From Haloferax namakaokahaiae (GTDB lineage: Archaea; Halobacteriota; Halobacteria; Halobacteriales; Haloferacaceae), in the NCBI RefSeq assembly GCF_042663225.1, contig NZ_JBHTAA010000015.1:1-64000 (forward strand): 64,000 nucleotides of DNA. Direction: 5' to 3'. Below are positions 16,126-23,958 of the stretch, piece after piece; the stretch's first letter is position 1, and every line of letters begins with the position of its first letter. The position numbers were made by a program, and so were the translations under genes. Under the pieces are notes generated by a model that was given only the letters and a program-made list of their open reading frames with translations, made no database searches and had not been told where the DNA came from.

Positions 16126-17577
16126 ATGGAATATCGCGGTCCAACGAGTTGCTACATCGACGGCGAGTGGGTAGACAGCGAGTCGGGCGAGTTCATCAAG
16201 ACGCTCGACCCGGCAACCGAAGAACCGTACGCCGAAGTCGCGCGCGCCGACGAGCGCGACGTGGACGCCGCCGTCGCCGCCGCGTCCGCTGCGGCCGCCC
16301 GCGGGAGCGAGTGGCGAACCATGGACCCCGGCACGCGCCGCGCGAAACTCCACGCCATGGCCGACGCCATCGAAGAGCGCAAAGACGAGATTACGCTCGT
16401 CGAGTCCCACGACAACGGCAAGACGCCGTTCGAGGCGGGCATGGAAGTCCAGATGGTCATCGACACCTTCCGGTACTTCGCCGGGTGGACGGACAAACTC
16501 ACCGGCGACTACAATCCCGTCCCCGGCGAGCGCGTGAACTTCACGACGCGCGAACCCCTCGGCGTCACGGGTCACATCGTCCCGTGGAACTACCCGTTCC
16601 AACTCGCCGGCCGAAGCATCGCACCCGCCCTCGCCTGTGGGAACACCACCGTCGTCAAGCCCTCCAGTCAAACCCCGCTCTCGGCGCTCTACTACGGCAT
16701 CGCCGCCGAAGAAGCGGGCCTCCCAGACGGCGTCCTCAACGTCGTTCCCGGCAGTGGGTCGGAGGCCGGCTCTGCACTCGCTTCGCACCCCGACGTGGAA
16801 CACGTCACCTTCACCGGAAGCACGGACGTCGGCACCCACGTCATGACCGACGCCGCCGCCAACGTGACGGGCGTGACCCTCGAACTCGGCGGCAAAGGTC
16901 CACACGTCGTCTTCCCAGATGCCGACCTCGACGCGGCCGCTCGCGGCGTTCACTACGGTATCTTCATGAACGCCGGCCAGATGTGCTGGGCCGGTTCTCG
17001 CCTGCTCGTCCACGAGGACGTGGCCGACGAGTTGGTCGAGAAAATCGTCGCGGGCGCGGAGTCCACACCACTCGGTTCGGGCATCGATGACGACGCCCGC
17101 ATGGGACCGGTCGTGAGCGCCGACCACCGCGACGACGTACTGGAGTACATCGACATCGGCGTCGAGGAGGGCGCGACAGTCGCCTGCGGCGGCGGCATCC
17201 CCGACGACAAAGAGTCGGGCTACTTCGTCGAACCGACCGTCCTCACCGACGTGACGAACGACATGACCGTCGCCTGCGAGGAGATATTCGGTCCCGTCCT
17301 CTCTGTCATCGAGTTCGGCGAGGACGACGACCCGGTCGAACTCGCCAACGACTCGCCGTACGGACTGCTCGCCGGCATCTGGACGACCAACCTCTCGCGC
17401 GCTCACCGAGTCGCAGCGGGTCTCGACTACGGCATGGTCAGCGTGAACGAGTATCCGGTGACGTTCCCGCAGACGCCCTTCGGCGGCACGAAACAGAGCG
17501 GTCACGGCCGCGAACAGGGTCTCGAAGCCGTCCGCGAGTTCACGCAGGCGAAGAACGTCAACATCAACATCCGCTGA
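16126..17577 (+). CDS. NAD(P)-dependent aldehyde dehydrogenase (candidate PaaZ dehydrogenase half)
   Basis: A 483-residue classical aldehyde dehydrogenase. The cofactor loop VTFTGSTDVG, the general base Glu253 in LELGGKGP and the nucleophile Cys287 in NAGQMCWAGS are all present, followed by EEIFGPVLSVIEF. In the phenylacetate route it could oxidise the ring-opened CoA semialdehyde (the job of the N-terminal half of bacterial PaaZ) with the separate MaoC protein supplying hydrolysis. Alternatively it could oxidise phenylacetaldehyde to phenylacetate, acting after a ThDP decarboxylase. Sequence alone does not decide. It is convergent with the epoxidase operon. Confidence 0.92.
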   Translation: MEYRGPTSCYIDGEWVDSESGEFIKTLDPATEEPYAEVARADERDVDAAVAAASAAAARGSEWRTMDPGTRRAKLHAMADAIEERKDEITLVESHDNGKTPFEAGMEVQMVIDTFRYFAGWTDKLTGDYNPVPGERVNFTTREPLGVTGHIVPWNYPFQLAGRSIAPALACGNTTVVKPSSQTPLSALYYGIAAEEAGLPDGVLNVVPGSGSEAGSALASHPDVEHVTFTGSTDVGTHVMTDAAANVTGVTLELGGKGPHVVFPDADLDAAARGVHYGIFMNAGQMCWAGSRLLVHEDVADELVEKIVAGAESTPLGSGIDDDARMGPVVSADHRDDVLEYIDIGVEEGATVACGGGIPDDKESGYFVEPTVLTDVTNDMTVACEEIFGPVLSVIEFGEDDDPVELANDSPYGLLAGIWTTNLSRAHRVAAGLDYGMVSVNEYPVTFPQTPFGGTKQSGHGREQGLEAVREFTQAKNVNINIR

Positions 17578-17630
17578 CGCAGGCGCTCCTCAGACTCGGC
17601 GTAAACGGGGAAAATGGACCTCGAACCCCG

Positions 17631-17801
17631 TTACTCGAACCGCTGGAAGGGTTCGAGACACTCGTTGCAGAAGTGCATCGAGCGGCACAGCCCCGGACCT
17701 TTGGGGTGTTCGCGGACGGTGTCGGTCGAACCACAGTAGGGGCACTCGGCCCCCGTGGTGTCGCCCGTCGTCTCGGTGCTGGGGTCGAATCGACGCATCA
17801 T
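17631..17801 (-). CDS. PaaD-type zinc-ribbon protein encoded as a separate small gene
   Basis: A 56-residue protein with a four-cysteine ribbon: CPYCGST, then LCRSMHFCNECLEPFQRFE. This matches the C-terminal zinc ribbon that ends bacterial PaaD (pattern CPxCGS to CxDCxEPFxxF). Here it is a gene of its own, starting within the paaD stop codon (ATGA overlap at 17798-17801). It probably joins PaaD in maturing or loading the diiron epoxidase. It is the last gene of the paaABCD operon. Confidence 0.8.
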   Translation of the reverse strand: MMRRFDPSTETTGDTTGAECPYCGSTDTVREHPKGPGLCRSMHFCNECLEPFQRFE

Positions 17802-18229
17802 ACGCTCAACCCGAATTCGCGGAGCGCTTTGCGGCCGTTCTCGGTGACCATGTTGACGGTCCACTCCGGGGTGAAGCGGAGTCGAACCGAAGCGTCGTCC
17901 ACGCCGGCCGAGAGGATTGCACACTGCACGTCGTTCGTGATGTAGTTGCGTGCGGGGCACCCGGTGTAGGTGAGCGTCATCTCGACGATACCGAGGGTTT
18001 CCGGTTCGCCGTCATCGCCCTCGACTTCCACGACGCGAACGTCGTAGATGAGACCGAGGTCAACGATGCTCACCGGCATCTCGGGGTCCTCGATTTCGTA
18101 GAGGGCCTCCCAAATCTTGGCTTCGGTGCCCGTTGCACCCTCGCCGGTCTTCGGGAACTCCTCGGGGACGTCGCCCTCGACGTAGTCGGTGTAGCCGCAG
18201 GCCGTTCCGGTGGATTCCTCGGTGCTCAT
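17798..18229 (-). CDS. paaD: Phenylacetyl-CoA epoxidase subunit PaaD, DUF59/MIP18 domain only
   Basis: A 143-residue protein of the MIP18/DUF59 family with IWEALYEIEDPEMPVSIVDL, the MTLTYTGCPARNYIT cysteine loop and the closing RLRFTPEWTVNMVTENGRKAL. PaaD proteins assist assembly of the diiron/Fe-S centres of the epoxidase. It lacks the C-terminal zinc ribbon normally fused to it; that piece is the overlapping downstream gene. It overlaps paaC by an ATGA junction. Confidence 0.9.
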   Translation of the reverse strand: MSTEESTGTACGYTDYVEGDVPEEFPKTGEGATGTEAKIWEALYEIEDPEMPVSIVDLGLIYDVRVVEVEGDDGEPETLGIVEMTLTYTGCPARNYITNDVQCAILSAGVDDASVRLRFTPEWTVNMVTENGRKALREFGLSV

Positions 18230-19053
18230 GCCTTACGCTCCCTCCCGATTCTCGCCGGTTCGGGCTTGTCGATTTCGTTGTACGTCCGGCGGAAGTCCTC
18301 GGCGAGTTCGAACCAGTGGTCTGTGTGGGTTCCGTCGCGGCCGCGAGCGGTCGGGCGCTCGACTTCCTCGGGGTCCGGCACGTCGAGTCCGAGCGATTCG
18401 AGGTACGGAATCACGGTGTCGAGCCACTCGACTCTGAGGTCGGAGGTCGAAACCGTCTGGAAACCGGACTCCATCAGTTCGCCCTCGTACTCGGGTTCGG
18501 CAAAGAGCGAGAGCGCGTGGGGGAACAGGCGTTCGACCGCCGCTTGGACGCGTCCTCGACTCTCACCGTCGCCTTCGCAGAGACGGTCCAGCCAGTTCTG
18601 TGCGTTTTCGAGGTGGTAGCGCTCCTCGCTGAGTGCTTTGCCGACGCGGTCGGCGAGCGGCGCGTAACTCGTCTCGGTCAGCGATTCGAGACGAAGACGC
18701 TCGGCCGCGTCGTAGAGGTAGCTTCGGACGATGACGTCCGCCCAGTCGCCCTCCTCGAAGGGGAGTTCGACCAGCGTGCTGTGTCGGAACTCGTCGGCGG
18801 GGCGCTCCCAGAGCACCTCACTCTCCGAGTAGCCGAGTTCCTGCAGCAGGTCGTACCAGAGGCGGGCGTGGCCGAACTCGTCCTGTGCGATGTTCGCCAG
18901 CGCGAGGTCGGATTCGAGCGTCGGCGCGTAGATTTGCCACTCGATGAGGCGTTCGCCCTGTACGTACTCGTCGTCGGCGAGGCGGAACAGGAGTTCTTCG
19001 AGCGCGGCTTGCTGGGTGTCGGTGAGGTCTTCCGGTTGAATCTTGGCGACCAT
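18226..19053 (-). CDS. paaC: Phenylacetyl-CoA epoxidase structural subunit PaaC
   Basis: A 275-residue ferritin-like helical protein. PaaC is the non-catalytic partner that pairs with PaaA; landmarks are FRLADDEYVQGERLIEWQI, IAQDEFGHARLWYDLL and LSEERYHLENAQNWLDRL. Start ATG at 19051-19053 (MVAKIQPEDL) leaves a 1-bp gap after the paaB stop. The gene is the third of five tightly packed genes in the epoxidase operon. Confidence 0.93.
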   Translation of the reverse strand: MVAKIQPEDLTDTQQAALEELLFRLADDEYVQGERLIEWQIYAPTLESDLALANIAQDEFGHARLWYDLLQELGYSESEVLWERPADEFRHSTLVELPFEEGDWADVIVRSYLYDAAERLRLESLTETSYAPLADRVGKALSEERYHLENAQNWLDRLCEGDGESRGRVQAAVERLFPHALSLFAEPEYEGELMESGFQTVSTSDLRVEWLDTVIPYLESLGLDVPDPEEVERPTARGRDGTHTDHWFELAEDFRRTYNEIDKPEPARIGRERKA

Positions 19054-19054
19054 C

Positions 19055-19369
19055 TTAGCTGTCGGCCTCCAGTTCGTGCTCTGCCTGCTCGCGCTCGCTG
19101 TCGGCGACTTCGGGGGCCGCAGCCTCGATGTCGGTGTAGGACGTGGCCCAGCGGTAGGTCTTGTCCGTCGAACCGCCGAAGTTCGCCTCGTCGGCGCTGA
19201 TTTCGCCGATTTCGTCCTGCGGGACGACCCACAGGCTGTGGGTCCGCATCCGCCGGCCGTGTTGGATGGCCGCGAACTGGAGTGCCATCTCGCGGTCCGG
19301 TGCGTGGACGTTCCCACAGTGCTTGTGGTAGTCGCCCGGTTTGTCCTGTCTGAACACTTCCCAAATCAT
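19055..19369 (-). CDS. paaB: Phenylacetyl-CoA epoxidase subunit PaaB
   Basis: A 104-residue protein, the usual length of PaaB. It has the family start MIWEVFRQDKPGDYHKHCG and the core SLWVVPQDEIGEI. PaaB bridges PaaAC heterodimers in the multicomponent monooxygenase. It starts 2 bp after the paaA stop and ends 1 bp before the paaC start. Confidence 0.93.
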   Translation of the reverse strand: MIWEVFRQDKPGDYHKHCGNVHAPDREMALQFAAIQHGRRMRTHSLWVVPQDEIGEISADEANFGGSTDKTYRWATSYTDIEAAAPEVADSEREQAEHELEADS

Positions 19370-19371
19370 GG

Positions 19372-20313
19372 TTAGTCAGCCGCCTGTGGCGCGGTGTTCG
19401 AGGTATGTTCCCAGCCAGCCATGGATTCGCGGACCCACTCGACCGCCTCTTGAGCGCGGGCGCGCGAGCCAATCTGCTCGTGGCTGCCGTCCGAGGCGTT
19501 CTTGGCGATCGTCCAGAACTCGTCCCAGTCGAGGTCGTCTTCGTTGACGTGGTAGGTTTGCAGGTCCTCGTCGTACTCGATGCGCGGGTACTCGGGGACC
19601 ACGAGACCGTACTTCTCGGCTTTCGGGACGTAGGTTTCGAGGAACGTATCGCGGAGTTCGTCGTTCGACTTCTTCTTCAGGCCAACCTGCTGGGCGAAGT
19701 CGTTGTGGACGGACTTGTCGTTGGTCGGGCCGAAGAACTGGATGATGCGCGGCCACCACTTCTCGAAGGCTTCCTGCGTCTTCTCTTGGGTCGCCTTCGA
19801 GCCGTTCATCAGCTCGGAGAGGATGGACTCACCGTGCTTGACGTGGAAGCCCTCCTCGAAACAGACTTTGTCCATCGCGTGCGCGTAGGGTTGCCACGAG
19901 GTGTTCTTGAGCGTCACCTGTCGGTGCATCGCCGCACCGTCCACGAAGAACGCAATCATCGGTACCTCGTGCCACGACTCCATCGGGTAGTGGAAGCAGT
20001 TGAGGAACTTCCCCTCACCCGCGGCGAGTTCGTCGAGCATCTCTTCGCGGGTCTTGACGCCGAGCGACTCGGCCGCGCGGTAGAGCAACTGTGCGTGGCC
20101 GATTTCGTCCTGCACCTTCGCGGAGAACGCGAGTTTGCGGTCGATACTGGGCGCTTGGCGGATGAACGGCTTTTCGAGATAGCCACCCATCACTTCGCTG
20201 TTCGCGTGGAACTGAATCATCCGCGTCGCCGCCTTGCGGTACTCCTCCGGCATATCGTCCTTCGGGGAGAAGCGCCGCGGTGCGGCGAGTTCTTTGACGG
20301 TTTCGAGGTCCAT
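19372..20313 (-). CDS. paaA: Phenylacetyl-CoA epoxidase catalytic subunit PaaA
   Basis: A 313-residue diiron oxygenase subunit. Iron ligands can be placed: Glu40 in ANSEVMGG, Glu70-x2-His73 in QDEIGHAQL, and the second Glu/His cluster in FEEGFHVKHG near 152-159. It inserts one oxygen from O2 into the ring of phenylacetyl-CoA to give the 1,2-epoxide. MDLETVKELAAPRRF (ATG 20311-20313) is the family-like start; ATG at 20334 is the alternative, being the first start codon after the predicted transcription start. First gene of the operon, divergent from an HTH regulator. No PaaE reductase follows. Confidence 0.95.
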   Translation of the reverse strand: MDLETVKELAAPRRFSPKDDMPEEYRKAATRMIQFHANSEVMGGYLEKPFIRQAPSIDRKLAFSAKVQDEIGHAQLLYRAAESLGVKTREEMLDELAAGEGKFLNCFHYPMESWHEVPMIAFFVDGAAMHRQVTLKNTSWQPYAHAMDKVCFEEGFHVKHGESILSELMNGSKATQEKTQEAFEKWWPRIIQFFGPTNDKSVHNDFAQQVGLKKKSNDELRDTFLETYVPKAEKYGLVVPEYPRIEYDEDLQTYHVNEDDLDWDEFWTIAKNASDGSHEQIGSRARAQEAVEWVRESMAGWEHTSNTAPQAAD

Positions 20314-20372
20314 TTTTCTACTATAATCTATCATGGATAACCACTTACCAATTAGCCAGTCCATGGACTGCA

Positions 20373-20380
20373 TTTTTATA
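20373..20380. promoter_or_regulatory. TATA box shared between paaA and the divergent regulator
   Basis: TTTTTATA is A/T-rich in both orientations. On the minus strand it predicts a start near 20350 for paaABCD, and on the plus strand a start near 20405 for the HTH gene. Confidence 0.4.
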
Positions 20381-20430
20381 CTATGTCTGCGAACTATCCG
20401 GTTAGGGAGAGCCTACCACCACGAATCACG

Positions 20431-21078
20431 ATGATAGACGAATGCTTAGTCGCGGAGTTCCGCATCGAGGGTGACGAGTGTCCGCTCGCACGAGCGACTG
20501 CACAGGTCGATGTCGTAATCGACGCGAGTGCACCGCAGTTACGTGACGACGGGAACGTCCTCTTGCACTTTTCTGCGCCACCGAACGACGAACTGGCCGA
20601 AGTTCTCGACAGCGACCCGAACATCAGATACCTCCACGTCACCCGTGGGGAGAACGCGTGGACCTATCGCTGTCTCTCGAAACACCCCTGTGTCGTCCAT
20701 AGACTGGTCAACGTCGGCTTCCTCGTCGAGTCGATGCGCTACCACGACGGCGGGGCGACGATGAGCGGTGCCGTCGTCGGCTACGACGTGCTCCGCGGCG
20801 TGATGGAAACTGCAGGCCAGACCGTCGGAATTCAACTCCAGCGCGTCTATCCGCTCCGCTCCGAAGACGACGAACACCAGAGTCGGGCGTGGGGACTCAC
20901 GTCACCACAGGCCGAGAGCCTCCGAGTCGCTCACGAGATGGGCTACTTCGAGATTCCGAAGGCGGTCACCGCCGCCGAAGTCGCCGACGAACTCGGTATC
21001 AGCAAGACGGCGTTTCTCGAACGGCTCCGTCGCGCGCAGTCGTCGCTCTGTTCGTCGGTGTTCGGGCAGGGTATTTAG
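20431..21078 (+). CDS. Bacterioopsin-activator-type HTH regulator (HTH-10 family)
   Basis: A 215-residue regulator. The C terminus carries the HTH-10 domain: LTSPQAESLRVAHEMGYFEI, then ITAAEVADELGISKTAF-like sequence (here AVTAAEVADELGISKTAFLE) and the recognition helix ending RRAQSSL. The N-terminal about 150 residues resemble the sensory half of haloarchaeal Bat-like proteins. It is divergent from paaABCD and lies 23 bp before the PaaG-like gene, so it is the likely local activator of the epoxidase operon; this is inference from position. ATG at 20431 is preferred to 20383 because the conserved region begins there. Confidence 0.88.
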   Translation: MIDECLVAEFRIEGDECPLARATAQVDVVIDASAPQLRDDGNVLLHFSAPPNDELAEVLDSDPNIRYLHVTRGENAWTYRCLSKHPCVVHRLVNVGFLVESMRYHDGGATMSGAVVGYDVLRGVMETAGQTVGIQLQRVYPLRSEDDEHQSRAWGLTSPQAESLRVAHEMGYFEIPKAVTAAEVADELGISKTAFLERLRRAQSSLCSSVFGQGI

Positions 21079-21101
21079 CCACCTTCTGTGTAGACACCGC
21101 T

Positions 21102-21866
21102 ATGCGAGTCGAAGATGAGAACGGCATCCGGCGCGTGACGTTCGACCGACCCGAGGTGAAAAACGCGTTCAACGCCGACGTTGCCCGCGAACTCTCCGAA
21201 GCCCTCGAAGCACTGAACCCCGACGACTTCGACGTGGCCATCGTCTCCGGCGACGGTGACGCCTTCAGCGCGGGCGGCGACATCCAGGCGATGGCAGAGC
21301 GCGACGAGACCGCCCGCGAGGCCTACGAACGCGTCAGAGGAACGCTCGGCCGTGTCGCCGAAGCCATCCTCACCGCACCCGTACCAGTCATCGCGCGTGT
21401 GAACGGCGATGCCGTCGGCGCTGGGATGTCGCTCGTCGCCGCCTGCGACTTCGCCTACGCCGTGCCAGAGGCTCGATTCGCCGCCTCCTTCATCAACGTG
21501 GGACTGGTCCCCGACGCCGGTGGGACCGTCACACTCCCTCGGCTCGTCGGTCTGCGTGCGGCCAAGGAACTCGCCTTCACTGGGAAACTCGTCTCGGCCG
21601 AGCACGCGGCCGAACTCGACATCGTGAACGAGGTGGTCTCTCCTGAGGAGTTAGATTCGACGGTCGAAGAGCTGGTCGAGACGCTCGCCTCGCGTCCGAC
21701 AGAGTCGCTCGCGCTCGCCAAAGAAGCGATTCACGACAACCTCGGTCGGTCGTGGCGCGACGGACTCGAACGTGAGGCGCACGCCCAGACGCTCGCCTAC
21801 GACACCGACGCTCACGAGGAAGGCGTCTCGGCGTTCTTGGAGGGGCGACGGCCGGATTTCTCGTGA
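21102..21866 (+). CDS. paaG: Crotonase-family isomerase, PaaG-like
   Basis: A 254-residue crotonase. The oxyanion segments FSAGGDIQAM and VNGDAVGAGMSL are intact, but the second hydratase glutamate is absent; instead it has GLVPDAGGTVTLPRLVG with the Asp in the PDxGGT motif typical of PaaG. PaaG isomerises the ring epoxide to oxepin-CoA and later shifts a double bond. The C-terminal EEGVSAFLEGRRPDF also matches PaaG. It follows the HTH regulator by 23 bp and is probably cotranscribed. Confidence 0.85.
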   Translation: MRVEDENGIRRVTFDRPEVKNAFNADVARELSEALEALNPDDFDVAIVSGDGDAFSAGGDIQAMAERDETAREAYERVRGTLGRVAEAILTAPVPVIARVNGDAVGAGMSLVAACDFAYAVPEARFAASFINVGLVPDAGGTVTLPRLVGLRAAKELAFTGKLVSAEHAAELDIVNEVVSPEELDSTVEELVETLASRPTESLALAKEAIHDNLGRSWRDGLEREAHAQTLAYDTDAHEEGVSAFLEGRRPDFS

Positions 21867-21879
21867 ATCGGAATCGAGC

Positions 21880-22752
21880 TTAGAGTCCGAGGAAGTTCTC
21901 CGCGTTCTCCCACAGCACCTTTCGTTGAACCGCCTCCGGCGCGTCGAAGTACTCGTCGAACGACTCGAACCAGCGCTCCGGTCGAATCATCGGGTAGTCG
22001 GTGCCGAACATCACCTTGTCCTGTAGCACCGTCTTCGCGTAGTGGAGCACCTGCGGGTCGATGTACTTCGGAAGCCACCCCGAGAAGTCCATGTAGACGT
22101 TGCCCTTCTGCTGGCAGATGGCGAGTTGCTCTTTCTCCCACGGGAACGCCGGGTGTGCGATGAGAATCTGGAGGTCCGGGTGGTCGGCCGCGAGGTCGTC
22201 GATAAGCATCGGATTTCCGTACTTGAGTTTCAGGCCGCGACCACCCGGTGCACCGGCCCCGAGTGTCGAACTGCCACCGTGGAAGATGACGGGGACGCCG
22301 AGGTCCTCGATGGTGTCGAACAATTCGGCGTGCGCGCCGTCGCTCGGGTCGAACCCCTGTGCGATTTGCTGGAACTTGAACCCCGAGAGGTCGAGGTCTT
22401 CGACACACCGGACAGCTTCGTCGGCACAGTCGTCTTTCAGGGGGTCCACGCTCCCGAATCCGATGAAGAAATCCGGATGCTCGTCGCGTACGTCGGCGAC
22501 GTAGTCGTTCGGAACCGGCGGGTTACCGGTGTTCGTCTCGGCGTCCCACCCGAGGAGAATCGCCCGGCCGATGTCGTACTCGTGGTACTCCGCTATCATC
22601 GCCTCGTAGTCCCACGTCTCCATCTCGGCACCGAACTTCCGGGCCGCATCCTGCATCATCTCGCCGCCGGCGTCGTAGAGGAACTCCGCCGTCGGTTGGT
22701 GGGCGTGCGTGTCGATGATGCGCGGTTCGGAGAGCGATTCTCGTACAGACAT
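21880..22752 (-). CDS. Amidohydrolase-2 family protein (ACMSD-like metal hydrolase/decarboxylase)
   Basis: A 290-residue TIM-barrel metalloenzyme. Metal ligands: His-x-His in IDTHAHQP, His in PVIFHGGSS, His in ILIAHPAFPW, and Asp in MFGTDYPM. The family holds decarboxylases of aromatic or unsaturated acids (aminocarboxymuconate-semialdehyde, gamma-resorcylate, amidohydrolase-2) and lactonases. A non-oxidative decarboxylation or hydrolysis of an aromatic-pathway product is plausible. It is convergent with paaG. Confidence 0.85.
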   Translation of the reverse strand: MSVRESLSEPRIIDTHAHQPTAEFLYDAGGEMMQDAARKFGAEMETWDYEAMIAEYHEYDIGRAILLGWDAETNTGNPPVPNDYVADVRDEHPDFFIGFGSVDPLKDDCADEAVRCVEDLDLSGFKFQQIAQGFDPSDGAHAELFDTIEDLGVPVIFHGGSSTLGAGAPGGRGLKLKYGNPMLIDDLAADHPDLQILIAHPAFPWEKEQLAICQQKGNVYMDFSGWLPKYIDPQVLHYAKTVLQDKVMFGTDYPMIRPERWFESFDEYFDAPEAVQRKVLWENAENFLGL

Positions 22753-22850
22753 AGCGGAAGTACCACCCGAACGAGCAAAAGATACGGGGAGAGAGTAGCG
22801 GGTAAGCGGTCAGATGGAGGCAAAGCCGGGCGAAGACGGCCGAAGACGAG

Positions 22851-23786
22851 CTATTCGACGTATCCGAGGTTGGCCAATCGGTCGGTGACGACGTCCGAAG
22901 AGATGCCTTCATCGACATCGACCGGGCTTCCCGAGGTAATCGTTCGGCGCTGGCCGTTGTCGAAGACCAACCACGGGACCGTGACGAGTTCCTTCGTGTA
23001 GATCCCCGGCGGGTGGCCCCACTCTCGAATCGGGACGGGGAACGAGCGCTCGCCGATCATATTTCCGTGGTCGGACGTGACGACGGTTCGTCCCGGAAGC
23101 GACTGCATCAGTTCTTCGACCACGGGGAGTGCGAGAAGCAAGTTGTCGCGGTAGGCTTCCCAGACGACCTCGGGGTCAACCGTACGCTTTCGCGTCATCA
23201 GTTCGGCCCAGATGTCGAGTTTCTTGTCTTTGGACTCGAACGGCGACCGGGCGTTGAGTTCGGGACTCCCGATAAACGGGTAGTGTGGCTGCATAAAGTG
23301 GACAATAATCCGTTTTTCGGGGTACGCTTCACTCGCTCGCAGTGCGTATTCGGCCATCGTCTCAGGGAGGACCGTCCCGTGGGTTTGGTCCCATCCCTCT
23401 TCGGACCACACGTGAATCACGTCGTGGAACGTCGCGCGGAGTCGGTCGCGCTCGGCGTACAACTGCGGACTTGCGCTGACGTACACCGTATCCTGGAGGT
23501 CTCGGTCGGTGAAGTTCCCGCGGAGGAACTCGACCGTGTGCGAACCACGCGACTGCCGTGATTCGAGTCGGCCGGGAAGCGTGCTGTGTTCGGCAAAGAG
23601 GTCGTATCGGCAGGCATCGAGAATGAGAAGGTTGTCCCAATCTTCGGCGACGACGTCGATACCCTCCTGATTGAACTCGCGTTGGTTGAGACGGCTGTAG
23701 TAGAGTCGGTTAAATTCACGGCCGAAGAATGCGGGGTTCGTGCGCCCGAGACTGACCCCTTTCCGTATCTGCGAGAATGTGTACAT
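22851..23786 (-). CDS. Alkaline-phosphatase-superfamily protein (sulfatase-like), short form
   Basis: A 311-residue protein of the sulfatase/alkaline phosphatase fold. The metal-binding LLILDACRYD, the IIVHFMQPHYPFIG loop and the late VVTSDHGNMIGE motif are recognisable. It lacks a clear sulfatase C/S-x-P-x-R signature, so it may transfer or cleave phosphate/sulfate on a surface glycan instead. It ends DRLANLGYVE, like two other superfamily members in this window. Start ATG at 23784-23786 (MYTFSQIRKG) is chosen; another at 23816 is in frame. Divergent from the beta-helix lipoprotein gene. Confidence 0.8.
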   Translation of the reverse strand: MYTFSQIRKGVSLGRTNPAFFGREFNRLYYSRLNQREFNQEGIDVVAEDWDNLLILDACRYDLFAEHSTLPGRLESRQSRGSHTVEFLRGNFTDRDLQDTVYVSASPQLYAERDRLRATFHDVIHVWSEEGWDQTHGTVLPETMAEYALRASEAYPEKRIIVHFMQPHYPFIGSPELNARSPFESKDKKLDIWAELMTRKRTVDPEVVWEAYRDNLLLALPVVEELMQSLPGRTVVTSDHGNMIGERSFPVPIREWGHPPGIYTKELVTVPWLVFDNGQRRTITSGSPVDVDEGISSDVVTDRLANLGYVE

Positions 23787-23958
23787 CTGGTGTACTGATG
23801 AGTACAGAAACCGCATTGTAACTCGGCTCTTAACACGTCAGCAGCGGACACGTGTAGGCAAAGGATACATTGTTGAACCACCTACTAACAGGATGAGAAA
23901 GCAGATGTGGCGCTCCATAATTATATCCGCCCACTGCCAAGGTTAGGTGGTCTACATA

